A DNA stretch of 64,000 nucleotides. It comes from Hyphomonas sp. Mor2 (GTDB taxonomy: Bacteria; Pseudomonadota; Alphaproteobacteria; Caulobacterales; Hyphomonadaceae). Each line of letters begins with the position of its first letter. Position 1 is the stretch's first letter. The DNA lies in assembly GCF_001854405.1 (NCBI RefSeq), contig NZ_CP017718.1, positions 2,170,001 through 2,234,000 on the forward strand. The letters run 5' to 3'. Below are positions 41,679 through 50,709 of this stretch, in pieces. Under the pieces are notes generated by a model. It did no database searches and had not been told where the DNA came from. It worked only from the letters and a program-made list of their open reading frames with translations. The position numbers and the translations under genes are program-made.

Positions 41679-42470
41679 CTAATTCCCACTCAGCATGCGT
41701 TGACGGGTGCGATTGTCCTCCGGTTCGACGACCAGAGCGCTCTGAGTGATCCGAACCTTGTACTTCAACCGGTCCCCCATCGGGAAATAGACCGCCGAGC
41801 CGAACGGAGCGGACCCGCCCGCATCCTTCGAGGACAGCATGCCGGCCGAGAACAGGGTCTGCGTCTCGTCGCTGGCAGCAGCTTCTTCCTCATCCAGAAC
41901 CCGGTCGAGCTCTTCCTCGCCGCCATAATTGACCAGCGCGCCATAGACATCGAACCCGATCTCCTGATCGAACATCTCCAGCTTGCCATCCTCACTGACG
42001 CGGCGGCCATAAGAGGTCGCGGTCGACAAGGTGGTTGAATTGAAGCGCCGAGCATAACGGCTCTCGATGAATTCGAGGCGGTAGAGGCTTTCATAGCCAA
42101 GCAATTGCTTCATCGGCGAAAAGCGAATGACCTGGGCACTGACCTGAAACTCGTCGCCCACAAATCCGTCCTGACGGATGATTTCACCATCGGGAAGCGT
42201 CATGGTCATCGTGTAGGTGTCTTCAGCATCGGCTTGCTGAACAAACTCGATGATCGCGACATCGCGCTCCTTTGTCAGGGCCTGATAGGTTTGCAGATTG
42301 AGCCCCGCCAGAACCCCGATGCCGGCCCCGCCGATCAATCCAATGCCCAGGATCAGGCGCAAGACCCCGGCTGCCAGCCGCATCTTCAGCAATCGCCCCA
42401 TGCCGGCAAAACTCAGGACAAGTCCAACGACACCCGCCAGTGCCGGAATAATCCACCAGATCAGGTCCAT
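41679..42470 (-). CDS. Two-span membrane protein, unknown function
   Basis: A 263-residue protein with two membrane segments at the N-terminus (about 5-25 and 35-58), then a large extracytoplasmic-looking part with acidic patches (DRVLDEEEAAASDE) and a VRFSP to YKVRITQ strand-rich region. GGAGG precedes the ATG. It leads a five-gene operon with a methyltransferase, DUF3445, DUF4188 and EVE. No family recognised; the name 'efflux' given to similar proteins has no support here. Confidence 0.6.
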   Translation of the reverse strand: MDLIWWIIPALAGVVGLVLSFAGMGRLLKMRLAAGVLRLILGIGLIGGAGIGVLAGLNLQTYQALTKERDVAIIEFVQQADAEDTYTMTMTLPDGEIIRQDGFVGDEFQVSAQVIRFSPMKQLLGYESLYRLEFIESRYARRFNSTTLSTATSYGRRVSEDGKLEMFDQEIGFDVYGALVNYGGEEELDRVLDEEEAAASDETQTLFSAGMLSSKDAGGSAPFGSAVYFPMGDRLKYKVRITQSALVVEPEDNRTRQRMLSGN

Positions 42471-42591
42471 GTGTCTCCTCCCAGGGCTTCCCCAATGGCC
42501 CTTTGCTCAAGACTATATCAGCGGTTAACGAATCCGCGAGGGATTAGTTGCAGGGCTCCCCAAACCGCCGGGATCATAGTAGCAAGAGCGA

Positions 42592-43608
42592 ATGACAGAT
42601 TTAAACGCCCTCATCGCCGCCCTGCCAAAAGCCGAGCTTCATCTGCATCTCGAAGGCAGCCTCGAACCGGAACAGCTGATGCTCTTTGCCGAGCGCAACC
42701 GGGTCGACATCCCCTTCAAGACGCTGGACGAGGTCAAGGCGGCCTACAATTTCTCCAATTTGCAAGACTTTCTGGACATCTATTATCAAGGCATGTCCGT
42801 GCTCCAGACCGAAGCCGATTTTCACGATCTGACGGACGCCTATTTACAGCGCTGCCAGGCCGACAATGTCCGCCATGTCGAGGTCTTCTTCGACCCCCAA
42901 GGCCATACCGAACGCGGCCTGCCATTCAGTACGCCGATCGACGGGATCCTTGCAGCGCTCGATGCGGCCAAGGACAAGTATGGCATCACCTACAAGCTGA
43001 TCATGTGCTTCCTGCGGCATCTGCCGGAAGAGGACGCGTTCGAGACCCTGGCTCAGGCCGAGCCCTATCTGGATCGCATTCACGGCGTTGGCCTCGATTC
43101 CAGCGAAGTCGGGCATCCGCCTTCAAAGTTTGAGCGCGTCTTCGCCGCGGCGCGAGAGAAAGGCCTCAAACTGGTCGCGCATGCGGGCGAAGAAGGCCCG
43201 CCGGAATATGTGTATGAGGCGCTGGACCTGCTCAAGATCGACCGCATCGATCATGGCAACCGCCTGCTCGAGGACGAGGCCTTGATTGCGCGCGTCAAAC
43301 AGGCCGGGTTGACGCTGACCGTCTGCCCCTTGTCGAACCTGTCTCTGTGCGTTGTCGATGACCTGAAGGCCCATCCGATGAAGCGCATGCTGGATCTGGG
43401 TCTCAAGGCGACGATCAATAGCGACGACCCCGCCTATTTCGGCGGCTATGTGAATCAGAACTATATTGAAACGACCACCGCGGTTGGGCTGACGCGGGAC
43501 GATATTCTGACCGTCGCGCGCAACAGCTTTACGGGGTCCTTCCTGTCGCCGCAGGAACAGGCCGTTCATCTGAATGCCATTGACGAGGTGGCCGCCCGGT
43601 TCGCCTAA
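42592..43608 (+). CDS. Adenine deaminase (adenosine deaminase family)
   Basis: A 338-residue metal-dependent deaminase. The metal motif AELHLHLEGSLEP is near 15-27, HAGEEGPPEYVYEAL carries the catalytic Glu/His, RIDHGNRLLEDEAL the third His, and TINSDDPAYFGGYVNQNY the terminal Asp. The VGLDSSEVGHPPSKF and PLSNLSLCVV segments point to the adenine-deaminase subgroup rather than adenosine deaminase. It makes hypoxanthine from adenine for salvage. It shares its CTAA stop with the convergent GNAT gene. No ribosome site is strong. Confidence 0.82.
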   Translation: MTDLNALIAALPKAELHLHLEGSLEPEQLMLFAERNRVDIPFKTLDEVKAAYNFSNLQDFLDIYYQGMSVLQTEADFHDLTDAYLQRCQADNVRHVEVFFDPQGHTERGLPFSTPIDGILAALDAAKDKYGITYKLIMCFLRHLPEEDAFETLAQAEPYLDRIHGVGLDSSEVGHPPSKFERVFAAAREKGLKLVAHAGEEGPPEYVYEALDLLKIDRIDHGNRLLEDEALIARVKQAGLTLTVCPLSNLSLCVVDDLKAHPMKRMLDLGLKATINSDDPAYFGGYVNQNYIETTTAVGLTRDDILTVARNSFTGSFLSPQEQAVHLNAIDEVAARFA

Positions 43609-44054
43609 GGGCCGACCAGGCGCACCTGTTCACGCGATCCGCGGCCGACCTTGGCCTGCTCGCGCCAACCAAGCGCTGTATAGGCCTCAATCGCGGCGGC
43701 GTTCTGGATGTCCACATCGAGCTTTAACGGGCGCCCGACAAAATTGCGCGCGACTTGCAGCAAACCGCTGCCGACGCCGCAAAAGCGCCAGTCGCCATCG
43801 ACAAAGACATGCGGGACATAGGCCTTGCCTTGTTCCAGCGTCAGAAAGCCGACCACACCGGCATTTTTCTCTTCCGCCACAAAGGCAATGTTCGCGGACA
43901 AGGATTGGCGCAGGCGTATAACCTCATCGCGCGCCGATCCACGCCATGGAAAGGCGGCGAGGCATTCCCGAAAGATCACCTCGATTTGCGGATAATCATC
44001 GCGCCGCCAATGGCGGATCGACCATCCCGCACCCGGATGAGAATACAGGCTCAT
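43605..44054 (-). CDS. GNAT-family N-acetyltransferase
   Basis: A 149-residue GNAT protein. The acetyl-CoA pyrophosphate loop is CGVGSGLLQVA (about 95-105), after the strand KAYVPHVFVDGDWR, and NAAAIEAYTALGWRE forms motif B. It is convergent with adenine deaminase, ending in a shared CTAA. No clear ribosome site precedes the ATG. The acceptor substrate is unknown. Confidence 0.8.
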   Translation of the reverse strand: MSLYSHPGAGWSIRHWRRDDYPQIEVIFRECLAAFPWRGSARDEVIRLRQSLSANIAFVAEEKNAGVVGFLTLEQGKAYVPHVFVDGDWRFCGVGSGLLQVARNFVGRPLKLDVDIQNAAAIEAYTALGWREQAKVGRGSREQVRLVGP

Positions 44055-44155
44055 AGGGTTAATGTAATGATTTCTTGTGGCGAGGGAAAGGCAGAGCTTG
44101 GCCGCCTTTGAGAATTAGTGATACGCCTGTTGCAAATAGAACAGGAGACAAGGTG

Positions 44156-46225
44156 ATGCGTACACCAAAAGTGCTCGGCAGTTTGCTGGCGCTCGGCGTT
44201 CTGACCGGGCCGGCCATGGCCGATGGACACGAAGAGGATTCGAGCCGGAAATTCACCGCGGAGCGCGTGTTCGACATTGAATATGCTGCCGATCCGCAAA
44301 TCTCGCCGGACGGACAGACAATTGTCTATGTCCGGCGCTCCATGGACAAGCTGAAGGACCAGGATCGCGGCGATCTCTGGACGCTGGACGTGCGGTCCGG
44401 CGCCCATCGGCCTTTGATCACGGGCGGCGCGTCTGCCGGGGCGCCGCGCTGGTCGCCGGATGGCAGCTCGCTGATCTACAATACGGCCACCAATGGAAAG
44501 CCGGATCTGCGCCGCTACTATTTCGATAGCGACCGTTCCGTTTCACTGGCCCAGCTGCCCAGTGGGGCCGGGAATGCGGCCTGGTCGCCAGATGGCACTC
44601 AAATCGCTTTCACAATGTTCACGCCAGGCGAGACGCCAAGCTTTGCCAAGCCCCCTGCGACACCAGAAGGCGCCGAATGGGCCGAACCGGTGCGGGTGTT
44701 TGACGATCTGACCTTCCGCTTCGACGGCCAGGGCTATCTCAAAGAAGGGGCCACGCATGTCTACACCGTCTCGGCCAATGGCGGCACACCGCGCCAGGTG
44801 ACCAGCGGCGAGGCCGATTTCGGTTCCCCAGCCTGGCTCGGCAATGACGCGCTCCTCGTGGTCGGGAATGAAGCAGAAGATCGCGACCTGGATCCGATCG
44901 AGAGCGAGATTTACCGCGTGAGCCTGTCCGATCTGTCGCGCACGGCGCTGACGACGCGAGACGGTCCGGACGTCAATCCCGTCGTTTCGCCGGATGGCAG
45001 CCAGATCGCCTTTCTCGGCTATGATGATCTGCTCAAATCCTATCAGCAGGCAGACCTCTATGTCATGAATGCCGATGGCAGCGGCTCGGTCGAACTGGCC
45101 GCTGATTTCGATCGATCATTCGACGCGCTCGCCTGGCATCCGAACGGCCGGAGCCTGATCGCTCAGATCGAGAATGCCGGCGTCATTGACCTGGTCTCCG
45201 TCTCCATGGATGGAGCGGTTGAAACCCTCGTCACGAATCTGGGCGGCACCTCGATTGGCCGGCCCTATGCCGGGGGCAGTTTCACCGTGTCAGACACGCG
45301 CCGCCCAGTCATCGCCTATACAGCGGGATCACCGGATCGCCCTTCCGAGATTGCGGTCATGGGGCGCGGCGTCACGGACCGGGTGCTGACGGATCTGAAT
45401 TCGGACCTGCTCGACCATCTCGACATGGCGACGATTGAAGAGATCCAGGTGCCATCGCGGGTCGATGGGCTGGAGATTGAGGCCTGGGTGGCTCTGCCCC
45501 ACGGGTTTGTCGCTGATGGCTCTTATCCGATGATCATGGAGATTCATGGTGGCCCGTTCGCCATGTATGGACCCTTCTTTGCCAGCGAGATCCAGCGATT
45601 TGCCGCTGAGGGCTATGTCACCGTCTATGTGAACCCGCGCGGCTCAACCGGCTATGGCACCGACTTCGCCATGGCGATCGACAAGGCCTATCCGGGCAAT
45701 GATTATGAAGACCTGATGAGCGTCGTCGATGCGCTGGTGGAGCGTAATTATGTCAGCGAGGACCGCCTGTTCGTCACGGGCGGATCCGGCGGCGGCATCC
45801 TGACCGCCTGGATTGTCGGCAAGACCGATCGGTTCGCGGCCGCCGCGACGATCAAGCCGGTGATCAACTGGATGACCATGGCGCTGTCAGCTGACATCGC
45901 ACAGTTCGTCCGTCGTCACTGGATCCGCGAGGACCCATGGGAAAATCCGGATGCCTTTCTCGATTTCTCCCCGATCATGCTGATCGAGAATGTCGTGACC
46001 CCGACCCTGGTCATGGTCGGCGAGGAAGACTGGCGCACGCCAACCTGGGAGGCGGAGCAGTTCTACACGGCGCTGAAGCTCAAGGGCGTTGATACAGCCC
46101 TCATCCGGGTGCCAGGCTCTTCGCACTACATTGCCGGGCGGCCATCACGCCTGATCGCCAAGACCGACAATATCATGGGCTGGTTCGCGAAATACGATCC
46201 AGCCAAGCAGGACGACAAAGAGTAA
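44156..46225 (+). CDS. Secreted S9-family peptidase
   Basis: A 689-residue prolyl-oligopeptidase-fold enzyme with a signal peptide (about 1-22). The N-terminal beta-propeller has SPDG repeats (QISPDGQTIVYV, RWSPDGSSLIY, VSPDGSQIAFLGY). The catalytic triad is S544 in TGGSGGGI, D625 near GEEDWRTPT and H657 in GSSHYI. AGGAG lies 8 bases before the ATG. It degrades peptides in the periplasm or outside. The longer frame at 44075 lacks a signal sequence. Confidence 0.88.
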   Translation: MRTPKVLGSLLALGVLTGPAMADGHEEDSSRKFTAERVFDIEYAADPQISPDGQTIVYVRRSMDKLKDQDRGDLWTLDVRSGAHRPLITGGASAGAPRWSPDGSSLIYNTATNGKPDLRRYYFDSDRSVSLAQLPSGAGNAAWSPDGTQIAFTMFTPGETPSFAKPPATPEGAEWAEPVRVFDDLTFRFDGQGYLKEGATHVYTVSANGGTPRQVTSGEADFGSPAWLGNDALLVVGNEAEDRDLDPIESEIYRVSLSDLSRTALTTRDGPDVNPVVSPDGSQIAFLGYDDLLKSYQQADLYVMNADGSGSVELAADFDRSFDALAWHPNGRSLIAQIENAGVIDLVSVSMDGAVETLVTNLGGTSIGRPYAGGSFTVSDTRRPVIAYTAGSPDRPSEIAVMGRGVTDRVLTDLNSDLLDHLDMATIEEIQVPSRVDGLEIEAWVALPHGFVADGSYPMIMEIHGGPFAMYGPFFASEIQRFAAEGYVTVYVNPRGSTGYGTDFAMAIDKAYPGNDYEDLMSVVDALVERNYVSEDRLFVTGGSGGGILTAWIVGKTDRFAAAATIKPVINWMTMALSADIAQFVRRHWIREDPWENPDAFLDFSPIMLIENVVTPTLVMVGEEDWRTPTWEAEQFYTALKLKGVDTALIRVPGSSHYIAGRPSRLIAKTDNIMGWFAKYDPAKQDDKE

Positions 46226-46294
46226 GGCTGGCGACCGCTGAAAAGGGATCGGCCCGGCATCTGCAAGACATGCGGAGGCCGGGTCGTCTCGTCT

Positions 46295-46945
46295 TTACTG
46301 CTCTGAACCTGACGCGTCGAAGACCAGGGTAAAGGTCACAGGAACCGCGGGCGTGATCGAGGGCAGATTGGCCACTTCGCGCAGCGCTTCCAGCCCCGCT
46401 TCCAGATTGTGATCGGCCACATGTACAATGACAGGCTCGCTGGTCGCCACTTCCACACGCGTCGGGGCGATGCGGGTCACGAACACATTCGCATAAACGG
46501 GCGCATCGAGGCCATGCAGGGACAATGTGCCTTCCAGCTCCGTCTCCAGTCGGTCGCCAACAGCAAGCGCGGCGAATGCATCTTTCTCCACAGTCGCGCG
46601 AATCTCGGCCAGCGGGTAGGTATCGGTTTCGAAGAACAGATTCTGCATCCGCTCATTGCGCTGGTCGATTTTGGTTTCGACCTGCTCGAGCGGGACACGG
46701 ATCACCGTCTCGCCGCGCTCGCTAATCTCGCCGGACAGGCCCGGGAAATAATGCGTTTCGATCAGCTCGCCCGCCTTGATCGAAGCAAAGGCGATCCGGG
46801 ACGCAGACGAGTCGAGCGTCCAGGCCCCGCTTACGTCCGAAAGCTGGACGGGGGCTTCACCGCTTGCATCGCTGCCGCCAGACGGCGCGCAACTGGCCAG
46901 AGCCAGAGCGGCCAGAGAGACGCTGATCATGTTCACTAAACGCAT
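46295..46945 (-). CDS. YceI-family lipoprotein
   Basis: A 216-residue YceI-fold protein with lipobox LASC (Cys19). The YceI body shows SGAWTLDSSASRIAFASIKAGE at the start and a late TLSLHGLDAPVYANV. YceI proteins form a lipocalin-like barrel binding isoprenoid or amphiphile ligands. A hairpin with weak T-richness lies just after the stop at 46262-46290. It is convergent with the S9 peptidase. Confidence 0.78.
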   Translation of the reverse strand: MRLVNMISVSLAALALASCAPSGGSDASGEAPVQLSDVSGAWTLDSSASRIAFASIKAGELIETHYFPGLSGEISERGETVIRVPLEQVETKIDQRNERMQNLFFETDTYPLAEIRATVEKDAFAALAVGDRLETELEGTLSLHGLDAPVYANVFVTRIAPTRVEVATSEPVIVHVADHNLEAGLEALREVANLPSITPAVPVTFTLVFDASGSEQ

Positions 46946-47034
46946 TTTTTTCGCCTGATATTGCCTGATGGATCTGCATTTAGACTAAACACCCGACGGG
47001 GCGAACTCAAATCCCGGTTATCGATCGAGCCGTC

Positions 47035-47967
47035 TTACTCTTCTGGCAGAACGCGCCGTTCGATCCGCGCCTCGCCCGCCGGGTCGGGATGGACGATGAC
47101 ATCGGCGTCGGGGAAAGCCTGTTCAATGGCAAGTTCGATCCGGTCGGAGATTGCGTGCGCGGCGCGGAAACTCAGATCCGGATCGATCTGGATATCGACC
47201 TGAATGAACCGACTGCCTCCGGCCCGGCGTGTGCGCAAGGCGTGGTAGCCGCGGACATCGGGATCCTTCTCCAGGATCACTTGAATGATCGATCGGTCGG
47301 CCTCCGGCAATTCTTCATCCATGAGCTGCGGAATGGCCTGTTTCGCAACTTGCCAGCCGGCGACCGCCAGGAACACGGCCGCCAGCAGTCCGGCCAGCGC
47401 ATCGGCTTGCGGGAAGGCGAAATAGGCGCCGATGATCACCGCCAGAAGCGCCCCGCTATTGGCGATCAGGTCGCCGGTATAATGCGCCCGGTCGCCCTCG
47501 ACGATCAGGGAGCCCGAGCGCTTGATGGCGAGCGTCTGAAAGCCGACCAGTCCAAGTGTGATGATCAGGGAAAGCGCCAGGACCGCGACGGCGATAATCG
47601 GGCGTTCAATCGGCTGCGGGTTGAGCAGCCTTTGCGTGCTTTCCCACGCCACCAGGCTCGCGGAAGCGGCGATCAGGGCAACCTGGCCGAGGGCCGTCAG
47701 CGCCTCGGCCTTGTGATGGCCGAACCGGTGGTTTTCGTCCGGCGGCAAGGCCGCGTAACGGACCGCCCCGGCCGCGACCAGACTGCCGAACAGATCCAGG
47801 CCACTATCGGCGAGCGACCCAAGCACAGCGGCTGAGCCTGTGATCAGCCAGGCCAATAGCTTCAAACCCGCCAGTGTCAGAGCTGAGCAAACCGCGAACA
47901 GGGTCGCCGCCCGTGCCCAGGCGAGCGATGCGGCGCGATTCTGTTCGGGCGAGCGGGGATCAGGCAT
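47035..47967 (-). CDS. CDF-family metal cation efflux transporter (FieF-type)
   Basis: A 310-residue cation diffusion facilitator. Site A residues are DSGLD (DxxxD in helix 2) and HYTGD (HxxxD in helix 5), the FieF/ZitB-type zinc-iron set; six helices precede a cytoplasmic C-terminal domain with HxxxD-like HALRTRRAGG and a final ADVIVHPDP. ATG 47967 is preferred to the longer frame, whose first 29 residues are polar and unlike the family. It exports Zn2+ or Fe2+ by proton exchange. Confidence 0.85.
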   Translation of the reverse strand: MPDPRSPEQNRAASLAWARAATLFAVCSALTLAGLKLLAWLITGSAAVLGSLADSGLDLFGSLVAAGAVRYAALPPDENHRFGHHKAEALTALGQVALIAASASLVAWESTQRLLNPQPIERPIIAVAVLALSLIITLGLVGFQTLAIKRSGSLIVEGDRAHYTGDLIANSGALLAVIIGAYFAFPQADALAGLLAAVFLAVAGWQVAKQAIPQLMDEELPEADRSIIQVILEKDPDVRGYHALRTRRAGGSRFIQVDIQIDPDLSFRAAHAISDRIELAIEQAFPDADVIVHPDPAGEARIERRVLPEE

Positions 47968-48174
47968 GCCACAGGCTTTAGCAAGTTCGCGTCGGATCTG
48001 CGAGAATCTATTCGACGAAGGACGCCGCTGACCCGCCTGGCTCATCGCGCGCAAACAAGTTTACGTTGCGGAACAGTGCTGTAAATGGTAAAGAAAATCT
48101 GTCAGGGGACAATTTTTCAACCATAACCAGACGCCCCTGGCGCGCCTGTCACGGGCGCATGGTGGGAGGAAAAC

Positions 48175-48648
48175 ATGAGTAAACGCTCGACACGCTGGGC
48201 CTTCGTGGCCCTGGCGGCGATTGGCCTGTCCGGCCTCGCCAATGCACAAACTTTCACGTTTGAGTCGACCACGACGGACCAGACCATGCTGGGCATGGCA
48301 CCGGGGACCGGACCGTCAGGTCAGCATTGGACTGCAGAAGTGACCACAACATTTGCCGATGGATCAAGCACGACCTCATCGACCGAATGTGTGGCCACCT
48401 CGCAGCCCCCGAACAATAACATCTTTGCCATGCATGGCATTTGCGAAGGCAGCGCAGAAGGCGGTAGCTGGACCTCGATCATGGGCTGCAACCCCATGGG
48501 CGAAGGCAGCATGGCGATGGGATGTGTCGGTGGCCTGTACGGCAAGTCCGGCATGTTCGAGGGCCGCAATGGGGCCTTCACCGCGCATGTCAAAGATGGC
48601 ACCAGCCACGGCACTGGTGAATGGTACGAAACCGACGCCGAAGAATAG
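48175..48648 (+). CDS. Secreted small protein, unknown function
   Basis: A 157-residue protein with a signal peptide (about 1-24, ending NAQ). The mature part is Gly/Ser/Thr-rich with four Cys, and repeats such as CNPMGEGSMAMGCVGG. AGGA lies 6-7 bases before the ATG. It ends in an acidic ETDAEE. Not recognised; the pattern suggests an exported disulfide-containing domain. Confidence 0.65.
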   Translation: MSKRSTRWAFVALAAIGLSGLANAQTFTFESTTTDQTMLGMAPGTGPSGQHWTAEVTTTFADGSSTTSSTECVATSQPPNNNIFAMHGICEGSAEGGSWTSIMGCNPMGEGSMAMGCVGGLYGKSGMFEGRNGAFTAHVKDGTSHGTGEWYETDAEE

Positions 48649-48665
48649 GCGCGACGGCCACGTTC

Positions 48666-48698
48666 TCCTGATGCAGGTCAGGAGTCATGGCGGTTGAA
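48666..48698. repeat. Dispersed palindrome-plus-tail element, copy 2
   Basis: TCCTGATGCAGGTCAGGA is followed by GTC and ATGGCGGTTGAA, matching the copy at 1513-1545 except at 5-6 positions. It sits between the convergent secreted-protein and typA genes. The two copies are 47 kb apart with the same palindrome-spacer-tail layout, so this is a shared repeat family. Confidence 0.5.
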
Positions 48699-48700
48699 AG

Positions 48701-50527
48701 TTAGGCGTTTGCGGCCTTGGCCGCGCGCTTGCGCTCATGTGGATCGAGGTGGACCTTGCGGAGCCGAATGCTCTGCGGGGTCACCTCAACCAGTTCATCA
48801 TCGGCAATATAGGCGAGCGACTTTTCCAGCGTCATTTGCAGCGGCGGGGTGAGACGCACCGCTTCATCCGAGCCGGACGCGCGCACATTTGTCAGCTTCT
48901 TGCCCTTCAGCACATTCACCTCAAGATCATTGTCGCGGGTGTGCTCACCAATGATCATGCCCTGATAGACCTTGTCGCCGGGATGGATCATCATCGGCCC
49001 GCGATCTTCCAGATTCCACAAGGCGAAGGCGACGGCCTCGCCCTTGTCCATGGCGATCAGCGTGCCCGTGCGGCGGCCCTGAATCTTGCCTTTATATTTG
49101 GCATAATCGAGGAAGACCCGGTTCATGATCGCGGTGCCGCGCGTGTCGGTCATCAGCTCGCCCTGATAGCCGATCAGGCCGCGGGTCGGCGCATGGAAGA
49201 CCATGCGCGTGCGACCAACGCCCGACTGTTTCATCTCGACCATTTCGGCCTTGCGCTCAGACAGTTTCTGAACCACGGCGCCGGAGAATTCATCATCGAC
49301 ATCGATGACCACTTCCTCGATCGGCTCCAGCCGTTCGCCGCCCTCGCCTTCCTTGTAGACCACTTGCGGACGCGAGACGCCGAGCTCGTAGCCTTCGCGG
49401 CGCATGGTCTCGATCAGCACGGCCAGCTGCAGCTCGCCGCGACCTGAGACGATAAAACTCTCCGCCTCGGTCGAGCGCTCGACTTTCAGGGCGACATTGC
49501 CTTCTGCTTCCTTGACCAGGCGATCCCAGATCACCCGGCTGGTGACCTTGTCGCCTTCTGTGCCGGCGAGTGGGCTGTCATTGACCCGGAAGGTCATGGA
49601 CAGAGTTGGCGGGTCAATCGGCTGGGCTTCAATCGGAGTGGTAACGCTCGGGTCGACAAAAGTGTCGGCCACGTTGGCCTTGGCGAGCCCGGCAATCGAG
49701 ACGATGTCTCCGGCTTCACCCACCTCAATCGGCTCACGCTCCAGGCCGCGAAAGGCCAGGACTTTCGAAACGCGGCCATTCTCGACCAGGCTGCCATCGC
49801 GTGACAGGACTTTCACGGTCTGGTTCGGTTTGATGCTGCCAGAGGTGATCCGGCCGGTCAGGATACGGCCAAGGAAATTGTCCGCGCCGATCGTTGTCGC
49901 CAGCATGCGGAACGCGCCCTCTTCGACTTTTGGCTCGGGTACATGCTCGACCACCAGATCGAACAGCTCGCTCATATCGCTGCGCTCATCCTCATACTGG
50001 GTCGACATCCAGCCATTCTTGGCCGAGCCGTACAGGATCGGGAAATCGAGCTGATCGTCATCGGCACCGAGGGCGTCGAACAGGTCGAACACTTCATTGA
50101 TCACCTCATCCGGGCGGCGCTCGGGCTTGTCGATCTTGTTGACAGCCACGATCGGGCGCAGGCCGATCTTCAGGGCTTTGGAAACCACGAACTTGGTCTG
50201 GGGCATCGGGCCCTCGGCAGCGTCGACCAGGACGATCGCGCCATCCACCATGGACAGGATCCGCTCGACCTCGCCGCCAAAGTCTGCGTGCCCGGGCGTA
50301 TCGACAATATTGATCCGCGTATCGCCCCAGACGACGCTGGTCGTCTTGGCCAGGATGGTGATGCCGCGCTCCTTTTCCAGATCATTGGAATCCATCATCC
50401 GCTCGACCGTCGCTTCATTTTCGCGGAACGTACCGGATTGTTTCAGCAGGCAGTCGACCAGAGTGGTCTTGCCATGGTCGACGTGGGCAATGATCGCAAT
50501 ATTGCGCAGGGATGTGGGCTCTGTCAT
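48701..50527 (-). CDS. typA: Ribosome-associated GTPase TypA/BipA
   Basis: A 608-residue translational GTPase. G1 is AHVDHGKTTL, G3 is DTPGHADFGGEVER, G4 is NKIDK, and the effector region is ERGITILAK. The C-terminal EF-G-like domains and the conserved PTRGLIGYQGELMTDTRG loop are TypA hallmarks. It assists 50S assembly and stress translation. ATG 50527 is chosen over the longer frame, with AGGA about 9 bases upstream. Confidence 0.95.
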   Translation of the reverse strand: MTEPTSLRNIAIIAHVDHGKTTLVDCLLKQSGTFRENEATVERMMDSNDLEKERGITILAKTTSVVWGDTRINIVDTPGHADFGGEVERILSMVDGAIVLVDAAEGPMPQTKFVVSKALKIGLRPIVAVNKIDKPERRPDEVINEVFDLFDALGADDDQLDFPILYGSAKNGWMSTQYEDERSDMSELFDLVVEHVPEPKVEEGAFRMLATTIGADNFLGRILTGRITSGSIKPNQTVKVLSRDGSLVENGRVSKVLAFRGLEREPIEVGEAGDIVSIAGLAKANVADTFVDPSVTTPIEAQPIDPPTLSMTFRVNDSPLAGTEGDKVTSRVIWDRLVKEAEGNVALKVERSTEAESFIVSGRGELQLAVLIETMRREGYELGVSRPQVVYKEGEGGERLEPIEEVVIDVDDEFSGAVVQKLSERKAEMVEMKQSGVGRTRMVFHAPTRGLIGYQGELMTDTRGTAIMNRVFLDYAKYKGKIQGRRTGTLIAMDKGEAVAFALWNLEDRGPMMIHPGDKVYQGMIIGEHTRDNDLEVNVLKGKKLTNVRASGSDEAVRLTPPLQMTLEKSLAYIADDELVEVTPQSIRLRKVHLDPHERKRAAKAANA

Positions 50528-50709
50528 GTCGTGCGTCCTGGGGAGGGAGGGCCGTTTGCGGCATTTATCGTTGCGCGCGCCATACACGGCGCCACCTGAT
50601 TTGGCTATGGCTTAACCGCAACAGCGGCTGAACCCGGCGCAGGGCCTGATTGCAAACCCAGGGATTTGACGCCTGACTGGCGTGGAAATTGAATGTAGGC
50701 TTACAGCTA

